Shown here: positions 1 to 8,097 of the stretch, in pieces | Position numbering within the stretch: the first letter of the stretch is position 1 | Layout of the letters: each line of letters starts with the position of its first letter | The notes under the pieces: generated by a model | What the model was told of the DNA's origin: nothing | The model's database searches: none | The model's input: the letters and a program-made list of their open reading frames with translations, nothing else | Position numbers and translations under genes: made by a program | Assembly (NCBI GenBank): GCA_021741465.1 | Contig: JAIOXV010000009.1 | Location: 1 to 40,748 of the forward strand | Origin: Paracoccaceae bacterium | GTDB taxonomy: Bacteria > Pseudomonadota > Alphaproteobacteria > Rhodobacterales > Rhodobacteraceae | Reading direction: 5' to 3' | Length of the DNA stretch: 40,748 bases

Positions 1-130
1 CGAACCCTTCGGATTTTCGCGCGCGGAATGGCCCGGGATTGATCGTTGGCTAGACAGGATCGCGGCCTTGCCCGGCTGGGCGCATCCTTATGATCTGATG
101 ACCCGTGCGTTGCCCCAAGCCAGCCTGTGA
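1..130 (+). CDS. Glutathione S-transferase family protein, C-terminal end only
   Basis: The window opens inside a reading frame (codons from base 2) that gives 42 residues and stops with TGA at 128-130. The residues include WPGIDRWLDRIAALPGW, which resembles the last helices of the all-alpha C-terminal domain of bacterial glutathione S-transferases. The glutathione-binding thioredoxin-fold domain lies outside the window, so catalytic residues cannot be checked. It points the same way as the beta-oxidation genes that follow about 210 bases later. The GST assignment rests on this short tail alone. Confidence 0.6.
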   Translation, partial: EPFGFSRAEWPGIDRWLDRIAALPGWAHPYDLMTRALPQASL

Positions 131-340
131 GATGACCTGTTCCAGCCAATCCCGCTTAGCGTGACGCAGCGAAATCATTGCGAAGGGAGCGGGCAAGGCG
201 GAACATGGGCCAAAGCGATAAAATGCGCCAGCCCCGCACCAGGGTTCGCGACTTTCCCTCCCGCGGCGGATCTGCCGCAACCCGATATGCCGACTGCACC
301 CTGATTACCGCAGTCTTTGAACCGACCAAGGAGTAGCGCG

Positions 341-1552
341 ATGACCGATGCTTTCATCTATGACACTGTCCGCACCCCGCGCGGCAAGGGCCGCCCGGAC
401 GGGGCATTGCATGAGGTGACTTCGGTTGCCTTGTCGGCTGGCATTCTGAATGCCTTGAAAAACCGCAACGGGCTTTCGGGCCATGCGGTAGAAGATGTGA
501 TCTGGGGCAATGTCACCCAAGTGGGCGAACAGGGGGGCTGCCTTGCCCGCTCTGCCGTGCTGTTGTCCGATCTTGACCAGTCGATCCCCGGCCTGGCGAT
601 CAACCGCTTTTGTGCAAGCGGGATGGAGGCGGTGAACCTTGCCGCCAATCAGGTCAAGGGAGGGGCGGGTCAGGCCTATATCGCGGGCGGGGTCGAGATG
701 ATGGGCCGCGTTGCCATGGGCAGCGATGGCGCGGCGATTGCCGTCGACCCTGCGCTTGCCATGAAAACCTATTTCGTGCCGCAGGGCATCTCGGCCGACA
801 TCATTGCCACCGAATACGGCCTGACGCGCGAGATGGCCGATGCCTTGGCAGTAGAAAGCCAGCGCCGTGCCGCGGCGGCATGGGCCGAGAGCCGGTTTCA
901 CAAATCCATCGTTCCGGTGACTGACCGGAATGGCCTGACCATTCTGGACCGTGACGAATACATGCGCCCGGCAACCGATATGGGCACGCTTGCGGGGTTG
1001 AAACCTGCTTTCAAGGACATGGGGGAAACCATGCCCGGCTTCGACAAGATCGCCAAGATGAAATACCCGCATCTTGAACGGATCGAGCACATCCACCATG
1101 CCGGGAACTCGTCAGGCATCGTCGATGGCGCAGCCGCCGTGCTGATCGGCAATGCCGAATTTGGCCGCGCCCATGGGCTGAAACCCCGGGCACGCATTCG
1201 CGCAACGGCCAAGATTGGCACCGACCCCACCATCATGCTGACCGGCCCGGTTCCGGTAACAGAAAAGATCCTGCGCGACAGCGGCATGTCCATCAAGGAC
1301 ATCGACCTTTTCGAGGTGAACGAAGCTTTCGCCAGCGTTGTTTTACGCTTTCAGCAGGCTTTTGATGTTTCGCCTGATCGGGTGAACGTCAACGGCGGCT
1401 CTATCGCTATGGGCCACCCGCTTGGCGCAACCGGGGCGATCATCATCGGCACGCTCTTGGATGAATTGGAACGCACGGGCAAATCCACCGGTCTTGCGAC
1501 GCTGTGCATTGCAAGCGGGATGGGCGCGGCGACCATCATCGAAAGGGTATGA
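341..1552 (+). CDS. fadA: Acetyl-CoA C-acyltransferase (thiolase) of beta-oxidation
   Basis: Thiolase of 403 aa that cleaves 3-ketoacyl-CoA with CoA, the last step of each beta-oxidation round. The nucleophilic cysteine lies in [10 protein letters not shown] (Cys91). The catalytic histidine is in [15 protein letters not shown] (His359) and the second catalytic cysteine is in [10 protein letters not shown] (Cys389); the last motif replaces the usual CxGGG with CIASG. The track starts at a TTG at 317, but the ATG at 341 is preferred because AAGGAG lies eight bases before it. It is followed after 3 bases by a cupin gene and then by the hydratase/dehydrogenase partner, so the set is an operon. 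It could be named fadA, fadI or acetyl-CoA acetyltransferase; the context favours the fatty-acid role. Confidence 0.93.
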   Translation: MTDAFIYDTVRTPRGKGRPDGALHEVTSVALSAGILNALKNRNGLSGHAVEDVIWGNVTQVGEQGGCLARSAVLLSDLDQSIPGLAINRFCASGMEAVNLAANQVKGGAGQAYIAGGVEMMGRVAMGSDGAAIAVDPALAMKTYFVPQGISADIIATEYGLTREMADALAVESQRRAAAAWAESRFHKSIVPVTDRNGLTILDRDEYMRPATDMGTLAGLKPAFKDMGETMPGFDKIAKMKYPHLERIEHIHHAGNSSGIVDGAAAVLIGNAEFGRAHGLKPRARIRATAKIGTDPTIMLTGPVPVTEKILRDSGMSIKDIDLFEVNEAFASVVLRFQQAFDVSPDRVNVNGGSIAMGHPLGATGAIIIGTLLDELERTGKSTGLATLCIASGMGAATIIERV

Positions 1553-1555
1553 GCA

Positions 1556-2038
1556 ATGCCGAAGATTGATCTTCAAAAGGTTCCGGTAAAAACGGGGTCG
1601 ATCTATCCCGCGCCCTATGACGCGCTGGTTGCAGGCCGGTCTTCGTTGCGGCTGGGCGAGGCGGGCGGGTTGACGCAGTTTGGCGCCAACCTTGTCACGC
1701 TGGCTCCGGGGGCGATCTCTTCGATGCGCCACTGGCACCTGTCTGAGGATGAGTTTGTCATGGTCACGACCGGCAGTTGCACCATGGTCACCGATGCGGG
1801 CGAAACCGAGATGCATACAGGCGATTGCGCCGCCTTTCCCCCAAATACGCCGGACGGCCACCATTTCATCAACCGCACAGACACGCCCATGACCTTTCTG
1901 GTGATCGGCACGAAAGCGCCCCGCGAAGTGGCGACCTATTCCGACGTTGACCTGGTGGTCAAGTTGGAAGCGGGCCAAGCAGTATTCACACATAAGGACG
2001 GCCGCCCTTACCAGCAGCCCGAGGGAGACCAGAAATGA
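1556..2038 (+). CDS. Cupin domain protein inside the beta-oxidation operon
   Basis: Small protein of 160 aa with a single conserved beta-barrel (cupin_2 type). Metal-ligand-like residues occur in the first cupin motif region, [14 protein letters not shown] (two His and Glu), and in the second, [13 protein letters not shown] (His pair). No signal peptide or membrane segment is seen, so it is expected in the cytoplasm. It starts 3 bases after the thiolase stop and its own stop overlaps the start of the fadJ-type gene (ATGA at 2035-2038), so translation is probably coupled. The substrate is unknown. Cupins of this form can be isomerases, dioxygenases or sugar/acyl binding proteins, and nothing in the sequence picks one. 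Confidence 0.85.
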   Translation: MPKIDLQKVPVKTGSIYPAPYDALVAGRSSLRLGEAGGLTQFGANLVTLAPGAISSMRHWHLSEDEFVMVTTGSCTMVTDAGETEMHTGDCAAFPPNTPDGHHFINRTDTPMTFLVIGTKAPREVATYSDVDLVVKLEAGQAVFTHKDGRPYQQPEGDQK

Positions 2039-4218
2039 CCGATTTCACCTATGCCATGGACGCTGATGGCGTCGTGACCCTGACCTGGGACGTTAAGGCC
2101 AAGTCGATGAACGTCATGTCGACCGAGGCCTTCATGGACCTGTCTGCCAAGGTCGATCAGGCGCTGGCCGACCCTGCCGCCAAGGGTATTATCATCACCT
2201 CGGGCAAGAAGGATTTCGCCGGCGGCATGGACCTGAAGGTCATCGCGGCCATGCGGGCGGGCGGCGCACAGGCAATCTTTGATGGCGTGATGGGCATGCA
2301 CAACGTGCTGCGCAAGATCGAACTTGCTGGGATGGATCCAAAGACCAAAAAAGGCGGCAAACCAATTGTCGCCGCGCTGCCCGGCACCGCACTGGGCATT
2401 GGGCTTGAACTGCCTTTGGCCTGTCACCACATCATTGCCGCCGACAATCCGAAGGCAAAGATCGGACTGCCCGAGATTCTGGTTGGCATTTTTCCCGGTG
2501 GCGGCGGCACCACCCGTTTGACCCGCAAACTGGGAGCGATGATGGCCGCACCTTTCCTTCTTGAAGGCAAGCTGTCAGATCCGAAGGCCGCCAAGGCGGG
2601 CGGGCTGATAGATGAGGTTGTTGCCCCCGAAGACCTGCTTGTTCGCGCCAAGGAATGGGTGCTGTCAGCCAAGGATGCAGACCTTGTAAAACCTTGGGAC
2701 GACAAGGGCTATAAGATGCCCGGCGGCGCGCCCTATCACCCAGCGGGCTTCATGACCTTTGTCGGTGCCAATGCCATGGTAGGCGGAAAAACCATGGGCG
2801 TCTATCCGGCTGCGAAAGAGCTTCTGGGTGCGGTCTATGAAGGTGCGCTTGTGCCGTTCGACACTGCCATCCGTATCGAAGCGCGGCACTTTACCTCGTT
2901 GTTGATGAACCCATCGTCCACCGCCATGATCCGGTCCTTGTTCATCAACAAAGAAGCGCTTGAAAAGGGCGCGAACCGGCCCAAAGTGGCCGATCAGACG
3001 GTGAAGAAGGTTGGCATCATCGGTGCGGGGATGATGGGGGCGGGCATTGCCTATGTCTCGGCCAATGCTGGCATTGAAGTGGTGTTGATCGACGCTGCCC
3101 AAGAGGCCGCCGATCGCGGCAAGGCTTATTCGGAAGGGATTCTGGACAAAGGAATGGCGCGCAAGAAAGTAACTGCTGAGAAAAAGGCCGAGGTCTTGGG
3201 CCGCATTCTGGCGACAACTGACTATACCGCCTTGGCCAAATGCGATCTGATCGTAGAGGCCGTTTTCGAAGATCCGAAAGTGAAGGCCGACGTTACCGCC
3301 AAGGTCGAGGCTGTGGTTGGGCCGGATTGCATCTTTGCCACCAACACCTCGACCTTGCCGATTTCGTCGCTGGCCAAGGCCAGCAAGTGCCCTGAACAGT
3401 TCATCGGCATTCACTTCTTCTCTCCGGTGGACAAGATGATGCTGGTCGAGATCATTCGCGGCAAGGCGACGGGCGATACGGCCGTGGCCAAGGCGTTGGA
3501 TTATGTCCGCCAAATTCGCAAAACACCGATTGTGGTGAACGATGCGCGGTTCTTCTACGCCAACCGTTGCATCATTCCTTACATCAATGAAGGCATCCGC
3601 ATGGTGGCCGAAGGGGTGGAACCGGCGCTGGTGGAAAATGCCGCAAAACTCGTGGGCATGCCGCTGGGTCCTTTGCAGCTGGTTGACGAAACCTCAATTG
3701 ATCTTGGTGTGAAAATCGCCAAGGCGACTCGTGCGGCGATGGGCGATGCTTATCCCGATGGCGCAGTGGATGAGGTGCTGTTCTGGATGGCGGATCAGGG
3801 ACGCATCGGCAAGAAGGCCAATGCGGGCTTTTACGCCTATGATGCGGTGGGCAAACGCATAGGACTTTGGGATGGGCTGGAAGGCCGCTATCCTGTGAGC
3901 GCGGCCCAGCCCGAACTTGCCACCGTGCAGCACCGGCTATTGATGGCGCAGGTGCTGGAAGCGGTGCGGGCACTGGAAGAGGGCGTGCTGACCGACATTC
4001 GCGAAGGCGACGTGGGTGCGATCCTTGGCTGGGGTTTTGCGCCTTGGTCGGGTGGGCCGTTTGGATGGCTGGACATAATCGGCGCTGCGAGGGCGGTGGA
4101 AATTTGTGAGGGCCTGACAAACGCCTTCGGTCCCCGGTTCGAAGCCCCGGACTTGCTGCGCAGCATGGCCGAAAAAGGCGCAACATTCTACGGGGCGGCG
4201 GCGACCAAAGCCGCCTGA
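2035..4218 (+). CDS. fadJ: Fatty-acid oxidation complex alpha subunit (enoyl-CoA hydratase / 3-hydroxyacyl-CoA dehydrogenase)
   Basis: Multifunctional protein of 727 aa that hydrates enoyl-CoA and oxidises the 3-hydroxyacyl-CoA to the ketoacyl-CoA used by the thiolase upstream. The N-terminal third is a crotonase domain with acidic residues in GIGLELPLACHH and IGLPEILVGIFPGGGG, matching the two catalytic glutamates of FadB. From about residue 325 comes the NAD-binding Rossmann fold, VGIIGAGMMGAGIAY, followed by TNTSTLPISS and IHFFSPVDKMMLVEII, which carries the catalytic His. Two C-terminal HAD helical domains complete it. The length is close to FadB/FadJ (about 715-730 aa). The start overlaps the cupin stop and GGGAGA lies just upstream. 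The operon partner is fadA; the symbol could equally be fadB. Confidence 0.95.
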   Translation: MTDFTYAMDADGVVTLTWDVKAKSMNVMSTEAFMDLSAKVDQALADPAAKGIIITSGKKDFAGGMDLKVIAAMRAGGAQAIFDGVMGMHNVLRKIELAGMDPKTKKGGKPIVAALPGTALGIGLELPLACHHIIAADNPKAKIGLPEILVGIFPGGGGTTRLTRKLGAMMAAPFLLEGKLSDPKAAKAGGLIDEVVAPEDLLVRAKEWVLSAKDADLVKPWDDKGYKMPGGAPYHPAGFMTFVGANAMVGGKTMGVYPAAKELLGAVYEGALVPFDTAIRIEARHFTSLLMNPSSTAMIRSLFINKEALEKGANRPKVADQTVKKVGIIGAGMMGAGIAYVSANAGIEVVLIDAAQEAADRGKAYSEGILDKGMARKKVTAEKKAEVLGRILATTDYTALAKCDLIVEAVFEDPKVKADVTAKVEAVVGPDCIFATNTSTLPISSLAKASKCPEQFIGIHFFSPVDKMMLVEIIRGKATGDTAVAKALDYVRQIRKTPIVVNDARFFYANRCIIPYINEGIRMVAEGVEPALVENAAKLVGMPLGPLQLVDETSIDLGVKIAKATRAAMGDAYPDGAVDEVLFWMADQGRIGKKANAGFYAYDAVGKRIGLWDGLEGRYPVSAAQPELATVQHRLLMAQVLEAVRALEEGVLTDIREGDVGAILGWGFAPWSGGPFGWLDIIGAARAVEICEGLTNAFGPRFEAPDLLRSMAEKGATFYGAAATKAA

Positions 4219-4228
4219 TCCACGGCAC

Positions 4229-4252
4229 AAGGCGGGCAGGTTTGCCCGCCTT
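4229..4252. terminator. Perfect 10-bp hairpin between convergent fadJ and sulfotransferase genes
   Basis: The sequence AAGGCGGGCA, loop GGTT, TGCCCGCCTT forms a perfect stem directly after the fadJ stop codon. It reaches into the stop codon of the sulfotransferase on the other strand. Neither side has a clear T-run, so it may act as a weak bidirectional terminator or as an mRNA 3'-end stabiliser. Confidence 0.6.
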
Positions 4253-4919
4253 ACCCTATGAAGGGCGCGTCGTTGAAAGCATAGCCAAAGCGGGCAATAT
4301 CCTCAGCGCAGTCCTGCGCCACGATGTCGGCATCGCGGTCGGAATAAAACGCCCGCCAATCGCGCGGGCGTTCGCTTTCATTGGCACGCGCTAGGTGCGT
4401 AAGCCGAAACCCGAGATGGGTTTCAAGCGGGGCAAGATCATCATCAAGATGTTCCAACCTTGCAAAAAGCTGGCAACGCTCCGTCCCGGTCTTGTCGCGC
4501 ATATAGGCGGCAGCGGGCCACAGACGAAAGGCGGTTCTGGTCTGCGGGTGGCCGAGAAAATCGCTGAACCCCATTGCCTTTGCCAGCCCGACAGCCGGAT
4601 GGGCAAAGCTTTGCGCCCGCAACCAATGGTAATAGCTGACCGCACGATCCCAGGGGTTTCGCACAAGGGTAAAGCAAAACATCTGGTCCAGATCTGCAGG
4701 GCCCAGCACGCCGTCAATATCTGCAAGGCTTGAGTGTTTCCACAGCCGTCCCGCCGCGTTTAGCCCCTTTACACGCCCACGACGCGCCCGTGCCTTTGGC
4801 GTGTCACCGATGAGGATATCCTCTTTCATCGCCCGGTTTTCCAGCGCCAGCGTCAAGGCCGTTCCGCCCGTTTTCGGAATATGAACAAAGACATATCTGC
4901 GGCCGGGAGAGATTATCAT
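4251..4919 (-). CDS. Sulfotransferase family protein
   Basis: Protein of 222 aa expected to move sulfate from PAPS to an unknown acceptor, often a glycan in this family. The 5'-phosphosulfate loop is seen at the N-terminus as YVFVHIPKTGGTALTLAL, and the 3'-phosphate binding motif is LVRNPWDRAVSYYHWL near residue 110. Both match the Sulfotransfer_2 type of sulfotransferases. The track extends the frame 33 codons upstream, but those residues (rich in Pro and Arg) look non-coding, and the family normally begins just before the P-loop, so the ATG at 4919 (MIISPGRRY) is chosen. Its ribosome binding site is weak. It stands alone between two operons. The acceptor cannot be inferred. Confidence 0.85.
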   Translation of the reverse strand: MIISPGRRYVFVHIPKTGGTALTLALENRAMKEDILIGDTPKARARRGRVKGLNAAGRLWKHSSLADIDGVLGPADLDQMFCFTLVRNPWDRAVSYYHWLRAQSFAHPAVGLAKAMGFSDFLGHPQTRTAFRLWPAAAYMRDKTGTERCQLFARLEHLDDDLAPLETHLGFRLTHLARANESERPRDWRAFYSDRDADIVAQDCAEDIARFGYAFNDAPFIG

Positions 4920-5061
4920 GAACCTAACCGCAAAGGGGGGCCGCCCTTGGCGGCATCGAGCCCCCGCAGGCGGCGTTGCCACGGTAGGGCGGGACACGGC
5001 GCGCAACGGCCGGGCCATGATGCCGCTTGCGGTGACGTGTTTGGCACAACGCGATCATAGG

Positions 5062-6006
5062 TCACACGGCATTTGGCAGGGGGCGCCGTTCAGAAAAGGC
5101 GATGAGGTTTTCGACAGCCATCAGACCCATCGCGCTGCGAACCTCGAGCGCGGCTGTGCCAAGATGGGGCAGCAGGGTCACATTTTCCAGCGTCAGCAGG
5201 TCTGGGTGAACCTTCGGCTCTTGTTCGTAGACATCCAGCCCCGCCCCAGCGATCCGCCCCGCCTTCAAGGCCGTGGCAAGGGCGGCTTCATCCACCACGT
5301 CGCCACGAGAAATGTTGACGAAAATGGCGTGTTGTTTCATGTGGCCAAGGGTTTCGGCATTGATAAGCTGGCGCGTGGCCGGTCCCCCCGGCACGGCTAC
5401 GACAACCACATCGGCAGACATTACCTCGGCCAAGGACACCGCGCGCGCAGGCAGGCCGGGTTCGGCCGGGCTGCGGTTATGATACAGAATATCCATGCCA
5501 AAACCGTGATGCGCGCGCCGGGCAATCGCTTTGCCAATGCGCCCCATGCCGATAATGCCCAAAGTCTTGCCTGTCAGATGCAGGCCCAGCATTTGCGTTG
5601 GGTGCCAGCCCTGCCAATGGCCTGCCCGCACAAGTCTTTCGCCCTCACCCGCCCGACGGGCAGTCATCAGCATCAGCATCAAGGCGATGTCGGCGGTGGC
5701 GTCGGTGACGGCGCCGGGCGTATTTGTCACCTGAAGCCCCGCGGCACGGGCGGCAACCACGTCGATATGATTGAAACCAACCCCGAAGTTGGCAAGAAGC
5801 TTGGCCCGAGGGGTGGGAACATCGGCAAAGACCTGCGCGCTGTAAAGATCGCCCAACGTGGGCAGAACGGCATCAAAATCGCGCAGGCTGGCGCGCAATT
5901 CATCCGGCGTCAGCGGCAAGGTGCTTGCCCGTGCGGTGACGTCAAAACGGGTATGGACGGCCTGCATGACCACTTCGGGCAAAGGGCGGGTGACAAGGAG
6001 TTTCAT
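5062..6006 (-). CDS. D-isomer-specific 2-hydroxyacid dehydrogenase
   Basis: Protein of 314 aa that should reduce a 2-keto acid such as glyoxylate or hydroxypyruvate with NAD(P)H. The nucleotide-binding fold is seen in TLGIIGMGRIGKAIARR near residue 150. The catalytic Arg, Glu and His of the family appear in NISRGDVVDE, DVYEQEP and LLPHLGTAA. The N-terminal catalytic domain has the typical NFGVGFNHID segment. It is the last gene of a four-gene minus-strand run: its ATG overlaps the stop of the CsaA-like gene by one base (TGATG). The glyoxylate/hydroxypyruvate reductase name is likely, but the substrate is not fixed by the sequence. Confidence 0.92.
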   Translation of the reverse strand: MKLLVTRPLPEVVMQAVHTRFDVTARASTLPLTPDELRASLRDFDAVLPTLGDLYSAQVFADVPTPRAKLLANFGVGFNHIDVVAARAAGLQVTNTPGAVTDATADIALMLMLMTARRAGEGERLVRAGHWQGWHPTQMLGLHLTGKTLGIIGMGRIGKAIARRAHHGFGMDILYHNRSPAEPGLPARAVSLAEVMSADVVVVAVPGGPATRQLINAETLGHMKQHAIFVNISRGDVVDEAALATALKAGRIAGAGLDVYEQEPKVHPDLLTLENVTLLPHLGTAALEVRSAMGLMAVENLIAFSERRPLPNAV

Positions 6007-6341
6007 CAGAACATCTTTCCGCCCAAGGGCACTTCATGGCCAGGTCCGATCAACACCACTTCGCCCTCTGCATCGGGAAGGCCAAGGATCAACACCTCGG
6101 ACATCACCTTGCCAATCTGGCGGGGTGGAAAGTTGACAACGCCCAAGACCTGTCGGCCAACAAGGCCCTCGGGCGTATAGTGTTTGGTGATCTGGGCAGA
6201 CGACCGCTTTTCGCCTATCTCTGGCCCAAAATCGACCCAGAGTTTAATGGCGGGTTTGCGCGCCTCGGGGTAGGGTTCGGCGCGGGTGATGCGGCCGATG
6301 CGGATATCTACCTTGGCAAAATCATCGTAGGTGATCGTCAT
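6006..6341 (-). CDS. csaA: CsaA-like tRNA-binding protein
   Basis: Protein of 111 aa that is a free-standing OB-fold EMAP/Trbp111-type tRNA-binding domain. The family hallmarks are present: DFAKVDIRIGRITRAEPYP at the N-terminus, KLWVDFG, and the C-terminal VVNFPPRQIGKVMSEVLILG. In Bacillus, CsaA was described as a chaperone linked to protein export and as a tRNA binder; its role in alphaproteobacteria is less clear. The start ATG overlaps the proC stop (ATGA at 6338-6341) and the stop overlaps the start of the dehydrogenase gene, so translation along this operon is coupled. Confidence 0.92.
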   Translation of the reverse strand: MTITYDDFAKVDIRIGRITRAEPYPEARKPAIKLWVDFGPEIGEKRSSAQITKHYTPEGLVGRQVLGVVNFPPRQIGKVMSEVLILGLPDAEGEVVLIGPGHEVPLGGKMF

Positions 6342-7150
6342 TTGCCCAGCTCCCGTCCCCGGTCGGCAGCGGCTTTGATGGCACTGGCCAGAACGGGCGG
6401 AAAGCCGGTTTCCGGGTTCATCAGCACCGCAAGTGCCGCAGCCGTGGTCCCGCCGGGCGAGGTAACATTTACCCGCAGCTGTTCGGCCGTTTCGCTGGAT
6501 CGATAGGCCAACTCTCCGGCCCCGCAGACTGTGGCCCGTGCCAGTTTCATGGCAACGTCCGGCGAAAGCCCTTGCGCCACGCCCCCTGCCGCCATCGCTT
6601 CGATCAAATGAAAGACATAGGCCGGGCCAGAGCCGGACACCGCGGTAACAGCGTCAATCTGATGCTCGCCTTCCAGATCCACGACCTCGCCCACGGCGCG
6701 CATCAGGGTGCGGGCAAGGTCAAGGCCTGCCGCCCCGGCATGGGCATTGGCGCAAATGCCGGTAATGCCGCGCCCCACCATCGCAGGGGTGTTGGGCATC
6801 GTGCGGACGATGGGGGTTTGCGCGCCAAACGCCGCTTCGAAAGTTGCAATCGATGTACCTGCGGCAATCGACACCATCAGCGTCGTGCCATTGCCAAGGG
6901 CCTGCAAGGCGGGCAGGGCTTCGCCCATCATCTGCGGCTTGACGGCCAAAAGTGCCACTGCCGGTGCGGGCGGCACGCCTTTGTTCAGATGCACCCCGGT
7001 TGATTTAAGCCAATCTGTCGGGTTTGGTTCCAGCACCCAGATAGCGCTCGGCGGCAGGCCAGCCGCAAGCCATCCGGCAAGCAATGCAGAGCCCATTTTG
7101 CCGCATCCCAGCAGCACCAACCCCTGTGTGGCAACCTGTTCCAAAGCCAT
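6338..7150 (-). CDS. proC: Pyrroline-5-carboxylate reductase
   Basis: Cytoplasmic enzyme of 270 aa that reduces 1-pyrroline-5-carboxylate to proline, the last step of proline synthesis. The N-terminal Rossmann motif is LLGCGKMGSALLAGWL. The family signature around the substrate site is present as AVSGSGPAYVFHLIEAM and the C-terminal VTSPGGTTAAAL. Length is normal for the family. AAGGAGGG lies six bases before the ATG. It follows the YbjN-like gene after 27 bases and overlaps the CsaA-like gene, a pairing I recognise as common in this bacterial group. Confidence 0.96.
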   Translation of the reverse strand: MALEQVATQGLVLLGCGKMGSALLAGWLAAGLPPSAIWVLEPNPTDWLKSTGVHLNKGVPPAPAVALLAVKPQMMGEALPALQALGNGTTLMVSIAAGTSIATFEAAFGAQTPIVRTMPNTPAMVGRGITGICANAHAGAAGLDLARTLMRAVGEVVDLEGEHQIDAVTAVSGSGPAYVFHLIEAMAAGGVAQGLSPDVAMKLARATVCGAGELAYRSSETAEQLRVNVTSPGGTTAAALAVLMNPETGFPPVLASAIKAAADRGRELGK

Positions 7151-7177
7151 TGAGACCCTCCTTGTTCGGAAGGCAGG

Positions 7178-7681
7178 TTAGGCCCGACCATAGGCCTCGG
7201 CAATGGCGACTTTCATGGCATCTGCGGGCGTATGGTCTGCCCATGCCACCAGCTGAAACGCGGGGTAAAACCGCTCTGAGGCGTGAACGGCTGCCGAAAT
7301 CAGCCGGTCGATCTGTTCAGCCCCCACCAGTTGCCCGCCCGCAAGGCACAGCCCATAGCGCCAGACCATCAGCTTTTGCTCGGCCCAATAGGTGAAGGCG
7401 CCGGTCCAGACCATATCATTGCAGCGGTTCAGAATGTCATAAAGAACCGGCAAGCGTGCCTCGGGGGGCTCCATCTCGAAGGTGCAGATCAGCCGCAGGG
7501 TTTCATCCTGTGCCGACCAGGCGAGCGTCAGTGAATAGGTGCGCCACTGGCCTTCGACCGCCATTGCAATCTGATCGTCGGTAACGCGGTCAAATTCCCA
7601 GTCGTGATGCGCGGCCAGATCCTCGACAATGTCGATCGGATGCATGTCATCCAGTGCAAGGAAATCTTCTGAAATTGACAT
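7178..7681 (-). CDS. YbjN domain-containing protein
   Basis: Protein of 167 aa without signal peptide or membrane segment. The sequence DFLALDDMHPIDIVEDLAAHHDWEFDRV followed by LRLICTFEMEPPEARLPVLYDILNRCNDMVWTGAF fits the YbjN/type-III-secretion-chaperone-like fold found upstream of proC in Rhodobacteraceae. YbjN of E. coli affects motility and stress responses when overexpressed, but its biochemical role is unknown. It is the first gene of the proC operon. A possible sigma70-type promoter lies about 95 bases upstream (7777-7806). Confidence 0.85.
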   Translation of the reverse strand: MSISEDFLALDDMHPIDIVEDLAAHHDWEFDRVTDDQIAMAVEGQWRTYSLTLAWSAQDETLRLICTFEMEPPEARLPVLYDILNRCNDMVWTGAFTYWAEQKLMVWRYGLCLAGGQLVGAEQIDRLISAAVHASERFYPAFQLVAWADHTPADAMKVAIAEAYGRA

Positions 7682-7776
7682 GCCAGCCCCACAATAAAGC
7701 CTTTTACGAATGTACTTTCCGCAACAGGCTGTGCGTCCGGCAAGGTTCAGCGATGCCTGACATCCACCTTACTAGA

Positions 7777-7806
7777 TATAGTGTGACCAAGGCGAAAGGC
7801 TGTAAA
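7777..7806 (-). promoter_or_regulatory. Candidate sigma70-type promoter for the YbjN-proC operon
   Basis: On the minus strand TTTACA and ACTATA are separated by 18 bases, about 95 bases before the start codon of the YbjN-like gene. Spacing and position fit a vegetative promoter. This is a pattern match only; no start site is known. Confidence 0.35.
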
Positions 7807-7827
7807 GAGAAATCTAGGCAAATCTTC

Positions 7828-7836
7828 TGTGGATAA
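7828..7836 (+). other. Single perfect DnaA-box match
   Basis: TGTGGATAA is the reverse complement of the consensus DnaA box TTATCCACA. Only one copy is seen here, which argues against an origin. It could be a chance match or a DnaA regulatory site. Confidence 0.35.
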
Positions 7837-8097
7837 GGCGAATCAGGCGAATATTGGGGCGGTCCAAGGCCTGTCGCCGCAATCTGTCTGTTTCGCGCTA
7901 TCGATTGCGCAGCGTCTTTAGCGCGCGGAAGGCTCAATTTGTACTTCAACAGCGATGCGGGCTGTGTAAGGTTAGTTTTTGCCTAATCACTGCGTCGCAA
8001 TCCTGTTCTTTATGTTCACCACGGGTTGCGAAACATCGGGGGTCAAACCCCTTTCTGTGGCGGCTCGGCGCTTTGGGGTGCAAAGAAGGAATGATCC

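Larger units (their letters stand above)
7682..8097. other. 416-base divergent intergenic region, no gene seen
   Basis: This gap separates the minus-strand proC operon from the plus-strand flavin monooxygenase gene. It must carry promoters for both. Frames in the track crossing it give low-complexity or unlikely peptides. It contains a DnaA-box match (TGTGGATAA), a short tandem direct repeat AGGCGAAT-cAGGCGAAT with an embedded GAATC (GANTC) site, and an AT-richer block near 7760-7830. A good ribosome binding site (AAGGA) sits seven bases before the ATG at 8098. Confidence 0.6.

Noticed and set aside
4918-6180. 420-aa plus-strand ORF opposite the 2-hydroxyacid dehydrogenase
   Set aside because: Shadow of the dehydrogenase gene; its composition is rich in Arg, His, Gln and Gly and shows no domain.
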